Source: Lelliottia wanjuensis (lineage in GTDB: Bacteria > Pseudomonadota > Gammaproteobacteria > Enterobacterales > Enterobacteriaceae). From it: a stretch of DNA of 64,000 bases. Position numbers and translations under genes: made by a program. The number at the start of each line of letters is the position of its first letter. The stretch's first letter is position 1. Shown here one piece after another: positions 8,482-18,852 of the stretch. The stretch is taken from the NCBI RefSeq assembly GCF_030238365.1, contig NZ_JASSOT010000048.1, forward strand, positions 62,001 to 126,000. Direction: 5' to 3'. The notes under the pieces are model-generated. The model was not told the DNA's origin and ran no database searches. It saw nothing but the letters and a program-made list of their open reading frames with translations.

Positions 8482-9630
8482 ATGAGTGATTTTCTGCCTT
8501 TTTCACGCCCGTCGATGGGCGCGGAAGAAATTGCCGCTCTGCAGGACGTTCTGGCGTCTGGCTGGATCACCACCGGGCCGAAGAATCAGGCGCTGGAAGA
8601 GGCATTCTGTACCCTCACGGGAAACCGCCACGCGATTGCCGTCAGTTCAGCCACGGGCGGAATGCACGTCACCCTGATGGCGCTGGGCATCGGACCAGGG
8701 GATGAAGTGATCACCCCGTCCCTGACCTGGGTGTCGACGCTGAATATGATCGTGCTGCTGGGTGCCACGCCGGTGATGATCGACGTCGATCGCGATAACC
8801 TGATGGTCACGCCGGAGGCTGTCGAAGCGGCGATCACACCGCGCACCAAAGCCATTATCCCGGTGCATTACGCCGGGGCGCCGGTGGATATCGACGCCAT
8901 TCGCGCCATCGCTGAACGCCACGGTATTCCGGTTGTCGAAGACGCCGCCCACGCCGCCGGGACGTACTACAAAGGCCGTCACGTCGGCTGGCAGGGAACG
9001 GCGATTTTCTCTTTCCACGCCATCAAAAACATGACCTGCGCAGAAGGCGGGCTCGTGGTGACGGATGACGAACAGCTGGCGCAGCGCATTCGCAGCCTCA
9101 AATTCCACGGTCTCGGCGTGGATGCATTCGACCGCCAGACGCTCGGTCGCGCGCCGCAGGCCGAAGTGATCTCCCCCGGTTTTAAGTACAACCTCGCCGA
9201 TATCAACGCCGCGCTGGCCCTGGTGCAGCTCGGCAAGCTGGGCAATGCCAACCGCCGCCGCGCGGAGATTGCCAGCCGCTATCTGCTGGAGCTTGCCGAC
9301 ACGCCGTTCAAGCCCCTGAGCGTACCCGCCTGGCCGCATCTGCATGCCTGGCATCTGTTCATCATTCGCGTGGACGAAGCGGCGTGCGGCATCACCCGCG
9401 ACGCGCTGATGGAAGCCCTGAAAGCCCAGGGTATCGGCACTGGCCTGCATTTCCGCGCGGCCCACACGCAAAAATATTACCGCGAGCGGTTCCCGGAGGT
9501 GTCCTTGCCGAACACCGAATGGAACAGCGCACGCATCTGTTCACTCCCTCTTTTCCCGGATATGACTCATGACGACACAACCCGCGTCATTACCGCGCTC
9601 CATCAGCTTGCAGGACATGGACATGTTTAG
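8482..9630 (+). CDS. arnB: UDP-4-amino-4-deoxy-L-arabinose aminotransferase
   Basis: ArnB, a PLP enzyme that transfers the amino group of glutamate to UDP-4-keto-arabinose, giving UDP-L-Ara4N. The 382-residue protein contains the PLP lysine Lys182 in FHAIKNMT and has the same length region and N-terminus ([10 protein letters not shown]) as E. coli ArnB. An upstream in-frame start at 8443 exists, but ATG 8482 follows an AAGGAAA ribosome site and matches the family start. First gene of the arn operon; its end overlaps arnC by 8 bp. Expected to be induced through PmrA/PmrB and PhoP/PhoQ. Confidence 0.97.
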   Translation: MSDFLPFSRPSMGAEEIAALQDVLASGWITTGPKNQALEEAFCTLTGNRHAIAVSSATGGMHVTLMALGIGPGDEVITPSLTWVSTLNMIVLLGATPVMIDVDRDNLMVTPEAVEAAITPRTKAIIPVHYAGAPVDIDAIRAIAERHGIPVVEDAAHAAGTYYKGRHVGWQGTAIFSFHAIKNMTCAEGGLVVTDDEQLAQRIRSLKFHGLGVDAFDRQTLGRAPQAEVISPGFKYNLADINAALALVQLGKLGNANRRRAEIASRYLLELADTPFKPLSVPAWPHLHAWHLFIIRVDEAACGITRDALMEALKAQGIGTGLHFRAAHTQKYYRERFPEVSLPNTEWNSARICSLPLFPDMTHDDTTRVITALHQLAGHGHV

Positions 9631-10606
9631 TCTGCCGCCTGTGAAAAAAGTCTCGGTGGTGATCCCGGTTTATAACGAGCAGGAGAGCCTGCCGGAGCTG
9701 ATTCGCCGCACTACCGCCGCCTGTGACACCATGGGCAAGGAGTATGAAATCCTGCTGGTGGACGACGGCAGCAGCGACGACTCCGCGATGATGCTCACCG
9801 AAGCCGCTGAGCTCGACGGCAGCCACATCGTCGCCGTGCTGCTGAACCGCAACTACGGGCAGCACTCGGCAATCATGGCCGGGTTCAGCCACGTGACGGG
9901 CGATCTGATCATCACCCTCGACGCCGATCTGCAGAACCCGCCGGAGGAGATCCCGCGCCTGGTCGCGACCGCCGACGAAGGTTATGACGTGGTCGGCACC
10001 GTACGCCAGAACCGCCAGGACAGCGTGTTCCGCAAGCTGGCCTCGCGCACCATCAACCGCCTGATCCAGCGCACCACCGGCAAGGCGATGGGCGATTACG
10101 GCTGCATGCTGCGCGCCTACCGTCGCCACATCGTTGACGCGATGCTGCACTGCCACGAACGCAGCACCTTCATTCCGATTCTCGCCAATACCTTTGCGCG
10201 TAAGGCCACGGAGATCCCGGTGCTGCACGCCGAGCGCGAGCACGGGGAATCGAAATACAGCTTTATGCGCCTGATCAATCTGATGTACGACCTGATCACC
10301 TGCCTGACCACCACGCCGCTGCGTCTGCTCAGCGTCTTCGGCAGCATCATTGCCCTGATGGGCTTTGCGCTCTCTGTGCTGCTGGTGGTCCTGCGTCTGG
10401 CCTATGGCCCGCAGTGGGCGGCGGAAGGGGTCTTTATGCTCTTCGCCGTGCTGTTCATGTTTATCGGCGCCCAGTTTGTCGGCATGGGGTTACTCGGTGA
10501 GTACATCGGCCGTATCTACAACGATGTCCGCGCACGTCCGCGCTACTTTATTCAACGTGTTGTCCGTCAGGAACACAAATCCTCTCAGGAAGGAAATCAC
10601 CCATGA
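9623..10606 (+). CDS. arnC: Undecaprenyl-phosphate 4-deoxy-4-formamido-L-arabinose transferase
   Basis: ArnC moves formylated L-Ara4N from UDP to undecaprenyl phosphate on the cytoplasmic face of the inner membrane. The 327-residue protein has a GT2 glycosyltransferase domain ([17 protein letters not shown] at the start, [16 protein letters not shown]) and two C-terminal membrane helices near residues 235-300. I chose ATG 9623, which gives [13 protein letters not shown] like the E. coli protein; longer in-frame starts inside arnB are unlikely. Overlaps arnB by 8 bp and arnA by 4 bp, indicating translational coupling. Confidence 0.97.
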   Translation: MFSLPPVKKVSVVIPVYNEQESLPELIRRTTAACDTMGKEYEILLVDDGSSDDSAMMLTEAAELDGSHIVAVLLNRNYGQHSAIMAGFSHVTGDLIITLDADLQNPPEEIPRLVATADEGYDVVGTVRQNRQDSVFRKLASRTINRLIQRTTGKAMGDYGCMLRAYRRHIVDAMLHCHERSTFIPILANTFARKATEIPVLHAEREHGESKYSFMRLINLMYDLITCLTTTPLRLLSVFGSIIALMGFALSVLLVVLRLAYGPQWAAEGVFMLFAVLFMFIGAQFVGMGLLGEYIGRIYNDVRARPRYFIQRVVRQEHKSSQEGNHP

Positions 10607-12585
10607 AAGCCGTTGTTTTTGCCTATCACGATATGGGATGTACGGGCACGTTAGCCCTTCTGGAAGCGGGTTATGACATCGCCGCTATTTTCACTCACCC
10701 GGATACCGCGGGCGAGAACCACTTCTTTAGCTCCGTGGCGCGTATCGCCGCTGAGCGTGAAATCCCGGTGTACGCACCCGATGACGTGAACCATCCGCTG
10801 TGGGTGGACCGCATCCAGAAACTCGCGCCCGATGTGATTTTCTCGTTCTACTACCGCAACCTGCTGTGCGATGAGATCCTCAGCGCTGCAAACGCCGGGG
10901 CGTACAACCTTCACGGTTCCCTGCTGCCGAAATATCGTGGTCGCGCGCCGCTGAACTGGGTGCTGGTGAACGGCGAAACGGAAACGGGCGTGACGCTGCA
11001 CCGGATGGTGAAAAGCGCGGATGCCGGGGCGATTGCCGCCCAGCAGCGGGTCGGTATTGAAGCGGATGACACCGCCCTGACCCTGCATCATAAGCTGTGT
11101 GCCGCGGCACAGACATTACTGCGCGACGCCCTGCCAGCCCTGCGTGAGGGCACGATTAAAGAGACCGAACAGAATCACAGCGAAGCCACCTGTTTTGGCC
11201 GTCGCACCCCGGAAGACGGGCGTCTCGACTGGACCAGACCGGCGGCACAACTCCACAACCTGGTGCGCGCGGTGACCGATCCGTGGCCGGGTGCGGTGGC
11301 TTACGTCGGGGCGAGTAAATTTATCGTCTGGAAATCCCGCGTGCGCGCCGACATTCCGGCGGCGAAACCGGGCACCGTCATTTCCGCTTCCCCGCTGGTG
11401 ATCGCCTGCGGCGAACAGGCGCTGGAGATTGTCACCGGACAGACGGAAAACGGCGTCTATATGCCGGGCACACAGCTGGCGCAGTCCTTAGGCCTGGTGA
11501 ACGGCGCACTGGTGACCAGCGCCCCGTTTGTGGCCCTGAAACGCCGCACCCGCGTGCTGATCCTCGGCGTGAACGGTTTTATTGGTAACCACCTGACCGA
11601 ACGTTTGCTGAAAGACGACAACTACGAAATCTATGGTCTCGATATTGGTTCGGATGCGATCAGCCGTTTCCTCGACTGCCCGCGCTTCCATTTCGTGGAA
11701 GGGGATATCAGCATCCACTCCGAGTGGATCGAATACCACATCAAGAAATGCGACGTGGTGCTGCCGCTGGTGGCCATCGCCACGCCGATCGAATACACCC
11801 GTAACCCGCTGCGCGTTTTCGAGCTCGATTTTGAAGAGAACCTGAAAATCATCCGCGACTGCGTGAAGTACAACAAGCGCATCATCTTCCCGTCCACCTC
11901 GGAGGTGTACGGCATGTGCACCGACAAAGTGTTCGACGAAGACACCTCGAACCTGGTCGTCGGGCCGATCAACAAACAGCGCTGGATTTACTCCGTATCG
12001 AAACAGCTGCTGGACCGCGTGATCTGGGCCTACGGCGAAAAAGAGAATCTGCGCTTCACCCTGTTCCGTCCATTTAACTGGATGGGGCCGCGCCTCGATA
12101 ACCTGAACGCGGCGCGCATTGGCAGCTCGCGTGCCATCACCCAGCTGATCCTCAATCTGGTGGAAGGCTCGCCGATCAAGCTGATCGAAGGCGGCAAACA
12201 GAAACGCTGCTTCACCGATATCAGCGATGGCATCGAAGCCCTGTTCCGCATCATCGAGAACAAAGACGGGCGCTGCGACGGGGAGATCATCAACATCGGC
12301 AACCCGGAGAACGAAGCGAGCATCCGCGAGCTGGCCGAAATGCTGCTTGAAAGCTTCGAGCGCCATCCGCTGCGCGACCGCTTCCCGCCGTTCGCCGGTT
12401 TCCGCGAAGTGGAAAGCAGCAGCTATTATGGCAAAGGGTATCAGGACGTTGAGCACCGCAAACCGAGCATTCGCAATGCGAAACGCTGCCTGAACTGGAC
12501 GCCGACGGTGGATATGGTCCAGACCATCGACGAAACGCTCGATTTCTTCCTGCGCACCGTGGAGCTGACGGAACAGGCATCATGA
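10603..12585 (+). CDS. arnA: Bifunctional UDP-L-Ara4N formyltransferase / UDP-glucuronate decarboxylase
   Basis: ArnA, 660 residues as in E. coli. The N-terminal domain (about 1-300) is a 10-formyl-THF formyltransferase with the catalytic [18 protein letters not shown] region; the C-terminal domain (about 315-660) is an SDR-type oxidative decarboxylase of UDP-glucuronic acid with the NAD motif [10 protein letters not shown] and an SxnYxxxK-type site ([17 protein letters not shown]). It supplies the keto-sugar for ArnB and then formylates its product. It starts within the arnC stop (ATGA overlap) and overlaps arnD the same way. UDP-glucuronate must come from Ugd, which is not in this window. 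Confidence 0.97.
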   Translation: MKAVVFAYHDMGCTGTLALLEAGYDIAAIFTHPDTAGENHFFSSVARIAAEREIPVYAPDDVNHPLWVDRIQKLAPDVIFSFYYRNLLCDEILSAANAGAYNLHGSLLPKYRGRAPLNWVLVNGETETGVTLHRMVKSADAGAIAAQQRVGIEADDTALTLHHKLCAAAQTLLRDALPALREGTIKETEQNHSEATCFGRRTPEDGRLDWTRPAAQLHNLVRAVTDPWPGAVAYVGASKFIVWKSRVRADIPAAKPGTVISASPLVIACGEQALEIVTGQTENGVYMPGTQLAQSLGLVNGALVTSAPFVALKRRTRVLILGVNGFIGNHLTERLLKDDNYEIYGLDIGSDAISRFLDCPRFHFVEGDISIHSEWIEYHIKKCDVVLPLVAIATPIEYTRNPLRVFELDFEENLKIIRDCVKYNKRIIFPSTSEVYGMCTDKVFDEDTSNLVVGPINKQRWIYSVSKQLLDRVIWAYGEKENLRFTLFRPFNWMGPRLDNLNAARIGSSRAITQLILNLVEGSPIKLIEGGKQKRCFTDISDGIEALFRIIENKDGRCDGEIINIGNPENEASIRELAEMLLESFERHPLRDRFPPFAGFREVESSSYYGKGYQDVEHRKPSIRNAKRCLNWTPTVDMVQTIDETLDFFLRTVELTEQAS

Positions 12586-13484
12586 AAAAAGTCGGTTTAC
12601 GCATTGATGTCGATACCTTTCGTGGCACCCGCGACGGCGTGCCGCGCCTGCTGGAACTGCTGAGCGAGCACCAGGTGCGCGCCAGCTTTTTCTTCAGCGT
12701 CGGGCCTGACAACATGGGGCGCCACCTGTGGCGCCTGTTTAAACCGACCTTTCTGATGAAAATGCTGCGCTCGCGCGCGGCCTCCCTCTACGGCTGGGAT
12801 ATTCTGCTGGCAGGCACCGCCTGGCCCGGAAAACGCATCGGGGCGGGCAACGAAGAGGTGATCCGCGCCGCGGCCCTGAGCCATGAAGTCGGGCTGCACG
12901 CCTGGGATCATCACGCCTGGCAGGCCTGGAGCGGGGTGTGGAAAATCCCCCGTCTGACCCGTGAAGTCGAACGCGGTCTGATGGAGCTGGAGGCGATCCT
13001 CGGCAAGCCGGTCCACTGCTCGGCGGTGGCGGGCTGGCGCGCGGATCAGCGCGTCGTTCGCGCCAAAGAGCCGTTTAAGTTTCGCTATAACAGCGACTGT
13101 CGCGGCAGTGGGCCATTTCTGCCACAGCTCGGCGAATCGCGGTTCGGTACCGTGCAAATCCCGGTCACGCTCCCGACCTGGGATGAAGTGGTCGGGCGAG
13201 AAGTGACGGCGGAGAATTTTAACCGCTATATTCTCGACTGCATTCACCGCGATACCGGCACGCCGGTCTACACCATTCACGCCGAAGTGGAGGGGATTGC
13301 GTATCAGCAGGACTTCGCCGCGCTGCTGCAACTGGCCGCGCAGGAAGGCATTCAGTTTTGCCCGTTAAGCGAGCTGTTGCCTGACGACCTCAGTACCTTA
13401 CCCGTCGGCAAAATTGTTCGTGATGAAATGGCTGGCCGTGAAGGCTGGCTTGGCTATCAACAAACCGTGAGCCCAGCTCCATGA
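12582..13484 (+). CDS. arnD: 4-deoxy-4-formamido-L-arabinose-phosphoundecaprenol deformylase
   Basis: ArnD removes the formyl group from the undecaprenyl-linked sugar, which commits it to transfer. The 300-residue protein is a polysaccharide-deacetylase-fold (NodB-like) metalloenzyme; the metal-binding start RIDVDTF and the HAWDHHAWQ motif are visible. Length equals that of the family. It is coupled by 4-bp overlaps to arnA upstream and arnT downstream, the normal arn gene order. Confidence 0.96.
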   Translation: MKKVGLRIDVDTFRGTRDGVPRLLELLSEHQVRASFFFSVGPDNMGRHLWRLFKPTFLMKMLRSRAASLYGWDILLAGTAWPGKRIGAGNEEVIRAAALSHEVGLHAWDHHAWQAWSGVWKIPRLTREVERGLMELEAILGKPVHCSAVAGWRADQRVVRAKEPFKFRYNSDCRGSGPFLPQLGESRFGTVQIPVTLPTWDEVVGREVTAENFNRYILDCIHRDTGTPVYTIHAEVEGIAYQQDFAALLQLAAQEGIQFCPLSELLPDDLSTLPVGKIVRDEMAGREGWLGYQQTVSPAP

Positions 13485-15136
13485 AATCTGCGCGTTTTGG
13501 TGTCGCTCTTTTCGTTCTGTTTGCGCTTTACTATCTGCTGCCCGTCGATATCCGCCTGCTCTGGCAGCCGGATGAAACGCGCTATGCGGAGATCAGTCGG
13601 GAAATGCTGGCTACAGGAAACTGGGTGGTGCCGCATTTCCTTGGGTTGAGATATTTTGAAAAACCGATTGCCGGGTACTGGATTAACAGTCTCGGCCAGA
13701 TGCTGTTTGGCGACTCGAACTTTGCCGTGCGCGCCGGGGCGATTTTCTCCACCGGGCTGACCGCGCTGCTGGTTATCTGGCTCGCCTGGCAGATCTGGCG
13801 CGATAAGCGCGTGGCGCTGACCTCGGGCGTGATCTTCCTGACGTTGCTGCTGGTCTACGGCGTCGGCACTTACGCCGTGCTCGACCCGATGATCACCCTC
13901 TGGCTGGTCGCCGCGATGTGCAGCTTCTGGATTGCGGCGCAGGCGAACACCCGCGCGGGCAAAATCGGCGGCTACCTGCTGCTGGGGCTGGCCTGCGGCA
14001 TGGGCGTCATGACCAAAGGCTTTCTGGCGCTGGCGGTGCCGGTCGTTGCGGTACTGCCGTGGGTGATCGTGCAGAAACGCTGGAAAGAGGTGCTGTTGTA
14101 CGGCTGGCTGGCGGTGCTGAGCTGCGTGCTGATCGTCCTGCCGTGGGCGCTGGCGATTGCCCATCGCGAGCCGGATTTCTGGCGCTACTTCTTCTGGGTC
14201 GAGCATGTCCAGCGCTTTGCCAGCAGCGATGCCCAGCACAAAGCCCCGTTCTGGTACTACATTCCGTTCCTGATGGCGGGAAGTTTACCCTGGCTGGCGC
14301 TGCTGCCTGGCGCACTGCGCCTCGGCTGGCGCGATGTGAAAGAGGCGCGCGGCGGGTTCTACTTGCTAGGCTGGGTGGTGATGCCGCTGCTGTTTTTCAG
14401 CATCGCGAAAGGCAAACTGCCGACCTACATTCTGCCGTGCTTCGCCCCCCTGGCGATGCTGATGGCGCGCTACGCCTGTGGGCTTATCGGAAACGGCGTG
14501 AAAGTCCTGCGGGTCAACGCGATCATCAACCTGGCGTTTGGCGTGCTGGGCGTCGTCGCGGCGCTTGTCGTCTCGCCGTGGGGACCGACCAAACATCCGG
14601 TCTGGACCTCCGTCGAGCTGTACAAAGTCTTCTGCGCGGTGGTGGCGTTTCTGGTCTGGGCGCTGGTCGGCTGGTGGACATTACGCCGGGCGCAGCAGCG
14701 CTGGTGGCTGGCGGCGCTCTGTCCGCTGGGGCTGGGTCTGCTGCTTGGGTTCGCCGTGCCGAATCGGGTGGTGGATTCCAAACAGCCGCAGTCGCTGGTG
14801 GATACCGTGCGACAGCCCCTGACGGAGAGCCGCTTCGTGCTGGCGAACAACGTCGGGGTTGCCTCCGGGCTGGCGTGGGATCTGAAACGCAGCGATATCA
14901 TCATGTTTGGTCAGAGCGGCGAGCTGAAATACGGCCTGGATTATCCGGATGTGCAAGGGCGTTACGTGGGCAGAGACGAGTTCCGCAGCTGGCTGGCGGA
15001 GCATCGCGCGCAGGGGAAAATCTCGCTGGTAATTTTGCTGTCGAAAAACGATGACCTCGCGCGCGCCGATCTGCCGAAACCCGACAGTCTCTACATTCAG
15101 GGACGTCTGGCCTACCTGCAGTATCTCCCGCAATGA
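13481..15136 (+). CDS. arnT: Undecaprenyl phosphate-alpha-L-Ara4N transferase (lipid A arabinosyltransferase)
   Basis: ArnT is a GT83 inner-membrane enzyme that attaches L-Ara4N to lipid A phosphates on the periplasmic side, lowering negative charge and polymyxin binding. The 551-residue protein has about 12-13 membrane helices and the conserved first periplasmic loop motif [14 protein letters not shown] (residues 29-42) with catalytic acidic residues, followed by [10 protein letters not shown]-terminal about 90 residues form a soluble domain. Length is one residue more than E. coli. Overlaps arnD and arnE by 4 bp each. Confidence 0.97.
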   Translation: MKSARFGVALFVLFALYYLLPVDIRLLWQPDETRYAEISREMLATGNWVVPHFLGLRYFEKPIAGYWINSLGQMLFGDSNFAVRAGAIFSTGLTALLVIWLAWQIWRDKRVALTSGVIFLTLLLVYGVGTYAVLDPMITLWLVAAMCSFWIAAQANTRAGKIGGYLLLGLACGMGVMTKGFLALAVPVVAVLPWVIVQKRWKEVLLYGWLAVLSCVLIVLPWALAIAHREPDFWRYFFWVEHVQRFASSDAQHKAPFWYYIPFLMAGSLPWLALLPGALRLGWRDVKEARGGFYLLGWVVMPLLFFSIAKGKLPTYILPCFAPLAMLMARYACGLIGNGVKVLRVNAIINLAFGVLGVVAALVVSPWGPTKHPVWTSVELYKVFCAVVAFLVWALVGWWTLRRAQQRWWLAALCPLGLGLLLGFAVPNRVVDSKQPQSLVDTVRQPLTESRFVLANNVGVASGLAWDLKRSDIIMFGQSGELKYGLDYPDVQGRYVGRDEFRSWLAEHRAQGKISLVILLSKNDDLARADLPKPDSLYIQGRLAYLQYLPQ

Positions 15137-15471
15137 CGGTCTGGATCTGGCTGGGACTGGCAAGCCTGCTGAGCTGCGCGGGCCAGCTGTGCCAGAAACA
15201 GGCCACGCGCCCGGCAAAAAACGGCGGGCGCGGCAGGCATATCATCTTTTGGCTCGGCCTGGCGCTGCTGGCGCTGGGCCTCGGCATGGTGCTGTGGCTG
15301 ATGGTGCTCCAGCGCGTGCCGGTGGGGATTGCTTATCCGATGCTGAGCCTGAATTTTGTCTGGGTGACGCTGGCGGCAAAAGCGTTCTGGCGCGAGAAGG
15401 TCGCGCTTCATCACTGGCTGGGCGTGGGGCTGATCATGGCCGGTATTGTGCTCCTGGGAGGTAGCCTGTGA
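15133..15471 (+). CDS. arnE: Ara4N-phosphoundecaprenol flippase subunit ArnE
   Basis: A 112-residue four-helix membrane protein of the small multidrug resistance/EamA-like fold. With ArnF it is thought to flip undecaprenyl-phosphate-L-Ara4N across the inner membrane. The C-terminal motif ([17 protein letters not shown]) is typical. Start codon overlaps the arnT stop and the stop overlaps arnF, matching the usual operon. Confidence 0.93.
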   Translation: MTVWIWLGLASLLSCAGQLCQKQATRPAKNGGRGRHIIFWLGLALLALGLGMVLWLMVLQRVPVGIAYPMLSLNFVWVTLAAKAFWREKVALHHWLGVGLIMAGIVLLGGSL

Positions 15472-15857
15472 AAGGGACATTCTGGGCGCTGTGCAGCGTG
15501 GTGCTGGTGAGCGGGGCGCAACTCCTGCTGCGCTCGGCGATGGTCTCTTTGCCGCCGGTCGCTGAGCCGTTCACGTTGCTTAGCGCGTTGCTACACTTCG
15601 CCCCCGGCACCGGCATATTGCTGCTGGGACTGAGCGGGTATATCGCCTCGATGGGCTGCTGGTATCTGGCGCTGCACCGCATGGCGCTGAGCCAGGCCTA
15701 TGCGTTGCTCAGCCTGAGTTACATTCTGGTGTGGATTGCCGCTATCGTGCTACCCGGCTGGAATGAATCTTTTTCCTGGGCCGGGCTGGCGGGCGTCGGT
15801 TTGATTATCGCTGGGGTGCTGGTGATTTTTCGGCCAGCGGTTCAAAAGGCGAAATAG
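15468..15857 (+). CDS. arnF: Ara4N-phosphoundecaprenol flippase subunit ArnF
   Basis: A 129-residue four-helix membrane protein, partner of ArnE in lipid flipping. The [23 protein letters not shown] segment is the conserved part. It is the last arn gene, complete, and one residue longer than the E. coli protein. Its final 53 bp are also covered, on the other strand, by the end of acpT, so no intergenic terminator exists between the arn operon and the APE cluster. Confidence 0.93.
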   Translation: MKGTFWALCSVVLVSGAQLLLRSAMVSLPPVAEPFTLLSALLHFAPGTGILLLGLSGYIASMGCWYLALHRMALSQAYALLSLSYILVWIAAIVLPGWNESFSWAGLAGVGLIIAGVLVIFRPAVQKAK

Positions 15858-16422
15858 ACTCAGCGGTCAGACTAAAAGGCGTTGGTGTACAGACCGCCAG
15901 ACTCAGAGAGCCGAACTGAAGCTGGCTCACGGAGTGCGGCTGCTTTGCCGCACTGTCGATGCTGACAATCTGCCAGGCACTGCCGCCGCGCTGTTTGACG
16001 ATGGCCTCTTTGCGCGTCCAGATGCGCCAGAATGCCGACAGTTTTTCCGCCGGTGGCTCACGCTCCAGCTCATCATGCTCGGCCACGCTAAACACGGCGT
16101 TGGCCAGCGCCTGCCAGTTATCGCGCGGGCGGATCACTTCGATATCGCAACCCACTTCGCCTTCATCGCTCAGCAGCAGCGCAATATCATCCCCGCTATG
16201 GCTCAGGTTGAACCACAGGGGACGGTCGTCCACAAACGCGGGTTTCCCCTGTTCACCAAAGACGATTTCCGGCAGCGGCGCGGGGGATAACACGCGGGTG
16301 AGCAGCGTCCGTCCCGCCAGCCAGCGGGCACGTCGGGCGCCCGGCGGCGCCATATCTGCCAGCGCTGAAGCATAAGGATCAGCGTTAAGAGTCGAAATTT
16401 TTCCCAGTACAAACTGGTACAT
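15805..16422 (-). CDS. acpT: 4'-phosphopantetheinyl transferase AcpT
   Basis: AcpT moves phosphopantetheine from CoA to a serine of acyl carrier proteins. The 205-residue protein has the Sfp/AcpT-type motifs WFNLSHSGD, GCDIEV (metal-binding acid residues) and FWRIWTRKEAIVKQRG, and is nearly identical through these to E. coli AcpT. In E. coli it lies next to yhhT; here an APE cluster separates them. Its likely clients are the two carrier proteins encoded at 27.9-28.4 kb. The C-terminus (after CTPTPFSLT) is about 10 residues longer than in E. coli and runs into arnF antisense. It follows apeR by 2 bp and should be the last gene of the APE operon. Confidence 0.95.
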   Translation of the reverse strand: MYQFVLGKISTLNADPYASALADMAPPGARRARWLAGRTLLTRVLSPAPLPEIVFGEQGKPAFVDDRPLWFNLSHSGDDIALLLSDEGEVGCDIEVIRPRDNWQALANAVFSVAEHDELEREPPAEKLSAFWRIWTRKEAIVKQRGGSAWQIVSIDSAAKQPHSVSQLQFGSLSLAVCTPTPFSLTAESISPFEPLAEKSPAPQR

Positions 16423-16424
16423 AG

Positions 16425-17654
16425 TTACGCCCAGCGTTTGATGATTATCGAGGTGTTTATGCCGCCAAACGCGAAGTTATTGCTTTGCAGGTATTCGCAA
16501 TCAATCCGGCGGGCTTCCCCCATAATATAATCTAAAGCGCCACATTGCTCGTCGGGTTGTCTTAAATTCAGCGTTGGAGCGAACCAGCCTTCGCGCATCA
16601 TCTGCAAACTCATCCAGGCTTCCAGCGCTCCGCAGGCCCCTAACGTGTGGCCAAAATAACTTTTTAACGACGAAATCGGCACGCTCTCGCCGTAAATGGC
16701 CGCTGTGGCCAGGCTTTCGGCGATATCACCGCGGTCCGTTGCCGTGCCGTGCGCCGAGATATAACCCATATCCGAGGCGCTCAGCCCCGCCATTTTCAGC
16801 GACTGCTCCATGCAAATCTGCATCGTTTCGCGCTGCGGCTGGGTGATGTGCGCGGCGTCGCAGTTGGTGGCGAAGCCGACGATTTCGCCGTAGATGGTCG
16901 CCCCGCGCGCTTTGGCGTGCTCCAGCTCTTCCAGAATCAGCGTGCCCGCACCTTCGCCAATCACCAGCCCATCGCGCTGGGTATCGAAGGGGGACGGTGT
17001 GGTTTTCGGCGCATCGTTGCGCTGGCTGGTGGCAAACAGGGTATCAAACACCGCTGCTTCGGACGGACACAGCTCTTCCGCGCCGCCTGCCACCATCACG
17101 GTCTGATAGCCGTGGCGAATCGCTTCCCATGCATAGCCAATCGCCTGGCTGCCGGAGGTACAGGCGCTGGAGGTGGGGATCACCCGTCCGCGCAGGCCGA
17201 AGAACAGGCCGGTGTTCACCGCCGTGGTGTGCGGCATCATCTGCACGTAGGTCGTGCCGGTGATGTTGTTGGTGTGCTTTTCCGTCAGCATGGTGGCAAA
17301 TTCGCTCACCGGGCCGGTGCTGCCGGTGGAGGAGCCGTAGGCGATCCCGGTTTCGCCGTTGGTCAGCACCGCTTCGCCGATCAGCCCGGCCTGCTCCAGC
17401 GCTTTTTCGGTGGCGCGCGTCGACATCAGCGACACGCGGCCCATCGCGCGGATACGCTTGCGGGTGTAGTGCTCCGGCAGAGTGAAATCGTCAATCGGTG
17501 CGCCGAGCAGGGTGTGCAGGCCGTCGTAAATCTGCCACTCCGGCATTTTACGCACCGCGTTAACGCCCGCCTGAAGCCCCGCCGAAACCGACTGCCAGTC
17601 CTCGCCAAAGGCGGTGACGCCGCCCATGCCTGTAATAACCACGCGACGTGTCAT
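16425..17654 (-). CDS. apeR: APE beta-ketoacyl-ACP synthase (FabF-like)
   Basis: A 409-residue condensing enzyme with the full Cys-His-His triad: Cys165 in SSACTSGS, His302 in AHGTAT and His336 in FGHTLGA. FabF-type synthases extend an acyl-ACP by two carbons with malonyl-ACP. In aryl polyene clusters a second KS of this sort is thought to take part in early chain extension alongside the KS/CLF pair. ATGA-type overlap (4 bp) with the upstream ketoreductase. The letter follows the published ape order as I remember it; family call is firm. Confidence 0.85.
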   Translation of the reverse strand: MTRRVVITGMGGVTAFGEDWQSVSAGLQAGVNAVRKMPEWQIYDGLHTLLGAPIDDFTLPEHYTRKRIRAMGRVSLMSTRATEKALEQAGLIGEAVLTNGETGIAYGSSTGSTGPVSEFATMLTEKHTNNITGTTYVQMMPHTTAVNTGLFFGLRGRVIPTSSACTSGSQAIGYAWEAIRHGYQTVMVAGGAEELCPSEAAVFDTLFATSQRNDAPKTTPSPFDTQRDGLVIGEGAGTLILEELEHAKARGATIYGEIVGFATNCDAAHITQPQRETMQICMEQSLKMAGLSASDMGYISAHGTATDRGDIAESLATAAIYGESVPISSLKSYFGHTLGACGALEAWMSLQMMREGWFAPTLNLRQPDEQCGALDYIMGEARRIDCEYLQSNNFAFGGINTSIIIKRWA

Positions 17655-18382
17655 AGCATTCCTCCATTAATGGAAATGACCTGGCGGGTGACGTAGCCCG
17701 CAATATCTGACATCAGGTAACTGGCAAGACCAGCCACTTCATCGGCCTGGCCCATACGTTTCATTGGGATGATGGACATCGCCTCTTTCAGCGCCGCCTC
17801 TTCCATTTCGATCATCCCGGTGTCGATTAACCCCGGAGCAATGCAGTTGACGGTGATTTTGCGCTTCGCCAGTTCAATCGCCAGCGCTTTGGTCGCGCCA
17901 ATGATCCCGGCTTTGGCGGCGCTGTAGTTCACCTGCCCACGGTTGCCCATCACGCCCGATACGGACGATAGAGTGATAATCCGCCCACCTTTGCGCAGGC
18001 CAATCATCGGCATGACGCACGGGTGGATGACGTTGTAAAAACTGTCGAGATTGGTGTGGATCACGCTGTCCCAGTCATCTTCGCTGAGGGCCGGAAACGC
18101 GCCGTCGCGGGTGATGCCCGCGTTGCTGACCAGGCCATACCATGCGCCGTGGGTCTCGATATCCTGCTCCAGCACCTCGCGGCACTGCTCGCGATTGCCG
18201 ACGTCAAAAGAGAGCAAACGGCCCTGACCGCCCGCCTGCTGGATGGCCTCCAGCGTCTGCTGCGCGCCGTCGGCATCGCGGTGATAATGCACGCCCACGG
18301 TAAAGCCGTCAGCGGCGAGCTGGCGGGCGATAGCGCGTCCGATGCCTTTGCTGGCTCCGGTGACCAGAACGGAACGATTCAT
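17651..18382 (-). CDS. apeQ: APE 3-ketoacyl-ACP reductase (FabG-like)
   Basis: A 243-residue SDR with the FabG pattern: TGASKGIG (8-15), NAG (87-89), catalytic Ser140, Tyr153, Lys157 (YSAAK), and the C-terminal VISINGGML. It should reduce the 3-keto group of the growing ACP-bound polyene after each condensation, using NADPH. Between a dehydratase and a ketosynthase gene with 4-bp overlaps on both sides, so it is part of a tightly coupled elongation block. It could serve general fatty acid synthesis, but the context favours polyene synthesis. Confidence 0.87.
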   Translation of the reverse strand: MNRSVLVTGASKGIGRAIARQLAADGFTVGVHYHRDADGAQQTLEAIQQAGGQGRLLSFDVGNREQCREVLEQDIETHGAWYGLVSNAGITRDGAFPALSEDDWDSVIHTNLDSFYNVIHPCVMPMIGLRKGGRIITLSSVSGVMGNRGQVNYSAAKAGIIGATKALAIELAKRKITVNCIAPGLIDTGMIEMEEAALKEAMSIIPMKRMGQADEVAGLASYLMSDIAGYVTRQVISINGGML

Positions 18383-18852
18383 GTGGAAGATCCCTGATTA
18401 AAAAGCGAAGTTAGCTCTTCCGCGCTCGGCTGGAAGGTATTCACGCGGCCTGTCGCCAGCGTTGCGCCGTTTGCGGCGATCGCGCACTCGAAGCTGCCGA
18501 AACGTTCGTCCTGCATCAGCAGTTTGACGGTTACGGTCAGGGTAGAGTCTGCCGCAAAGCGCCCCTCGGCGCACACCAGTTCGCGCGCGCCCAGCACCAT
18601 CCCGAGCGCAATGCTGCTTTGCCCCTGCTGGTGGCGATGCCAGCCGGACCAGACGCCGACGGTCTGCGCCATCAGCTCAAGGGCGTACCAGCCGGGCAAA
18701 TCGCCATCGGCATTGAGAAATGGCGCCAGAACGCTTTGGCTGCTGACGCGCACGCGGCACACGGCGCTCTCGTCCGTGACGCTTTCCACCGTTTCCAGCA
18801 GCAGCATTGGCGCATCGTGGGGCAAATAGTCCACGGGGGATAAATAACTCAT
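18379..18852 (-). CDS. apeP: APE hotdog-fold 3-hydroxyacyl-ACP dehydratase
   Basis: A 157-residue protein with FabZ/FabA-like hotdog composition (DYLPHDAPMLLLETV, LPGWYALELMAQTVGVW). In APE clusters two such dehydratases are known to work together to form the conjugated double bonds; the partner here is the gene at 25.6 kb. Start is ATG 18852, overlapping the apeO stop in an ATGA; a longer frame extends 84 residues into apeO but is implausible. The usual HxxxGxP catalytic motif is weak in this subunit, which fits a heterodimer with ApeI. Confidence 0.8.
   Translation of the reverse strand: MSYLSPVDYLPHDAPMLLLETVESVTDESAVCRVRVSSQSVLAPFLNADGDLPGWYALELMAQTVGVWSGWHRHQQGQSSIALGMVLGARELVCAEGRFAADSTLTVTVKLLMQDERFGSFECAIAANGATLATGRVNTFQPSAEELTSLFNQGSST

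Noticed and set aside
8647-9471. Minus-strand open frame opposite arnB
   Set aside because: Shadow of a conserved gene caused by high third-position GC.
13918-15054. Plus-strand 378-codon frame inside arnT
   Set aside because: Alternative frame of the GC-rich arnT gene; Gly/Ala/Arg-rich with no homology pattern.
16749-17696. Plus-strand 315-codon frame opposite apeR
   Set aside because: His/Arg/Gly-rich antisense shadow; apeR has an intact catalytic triad and proper spacing.
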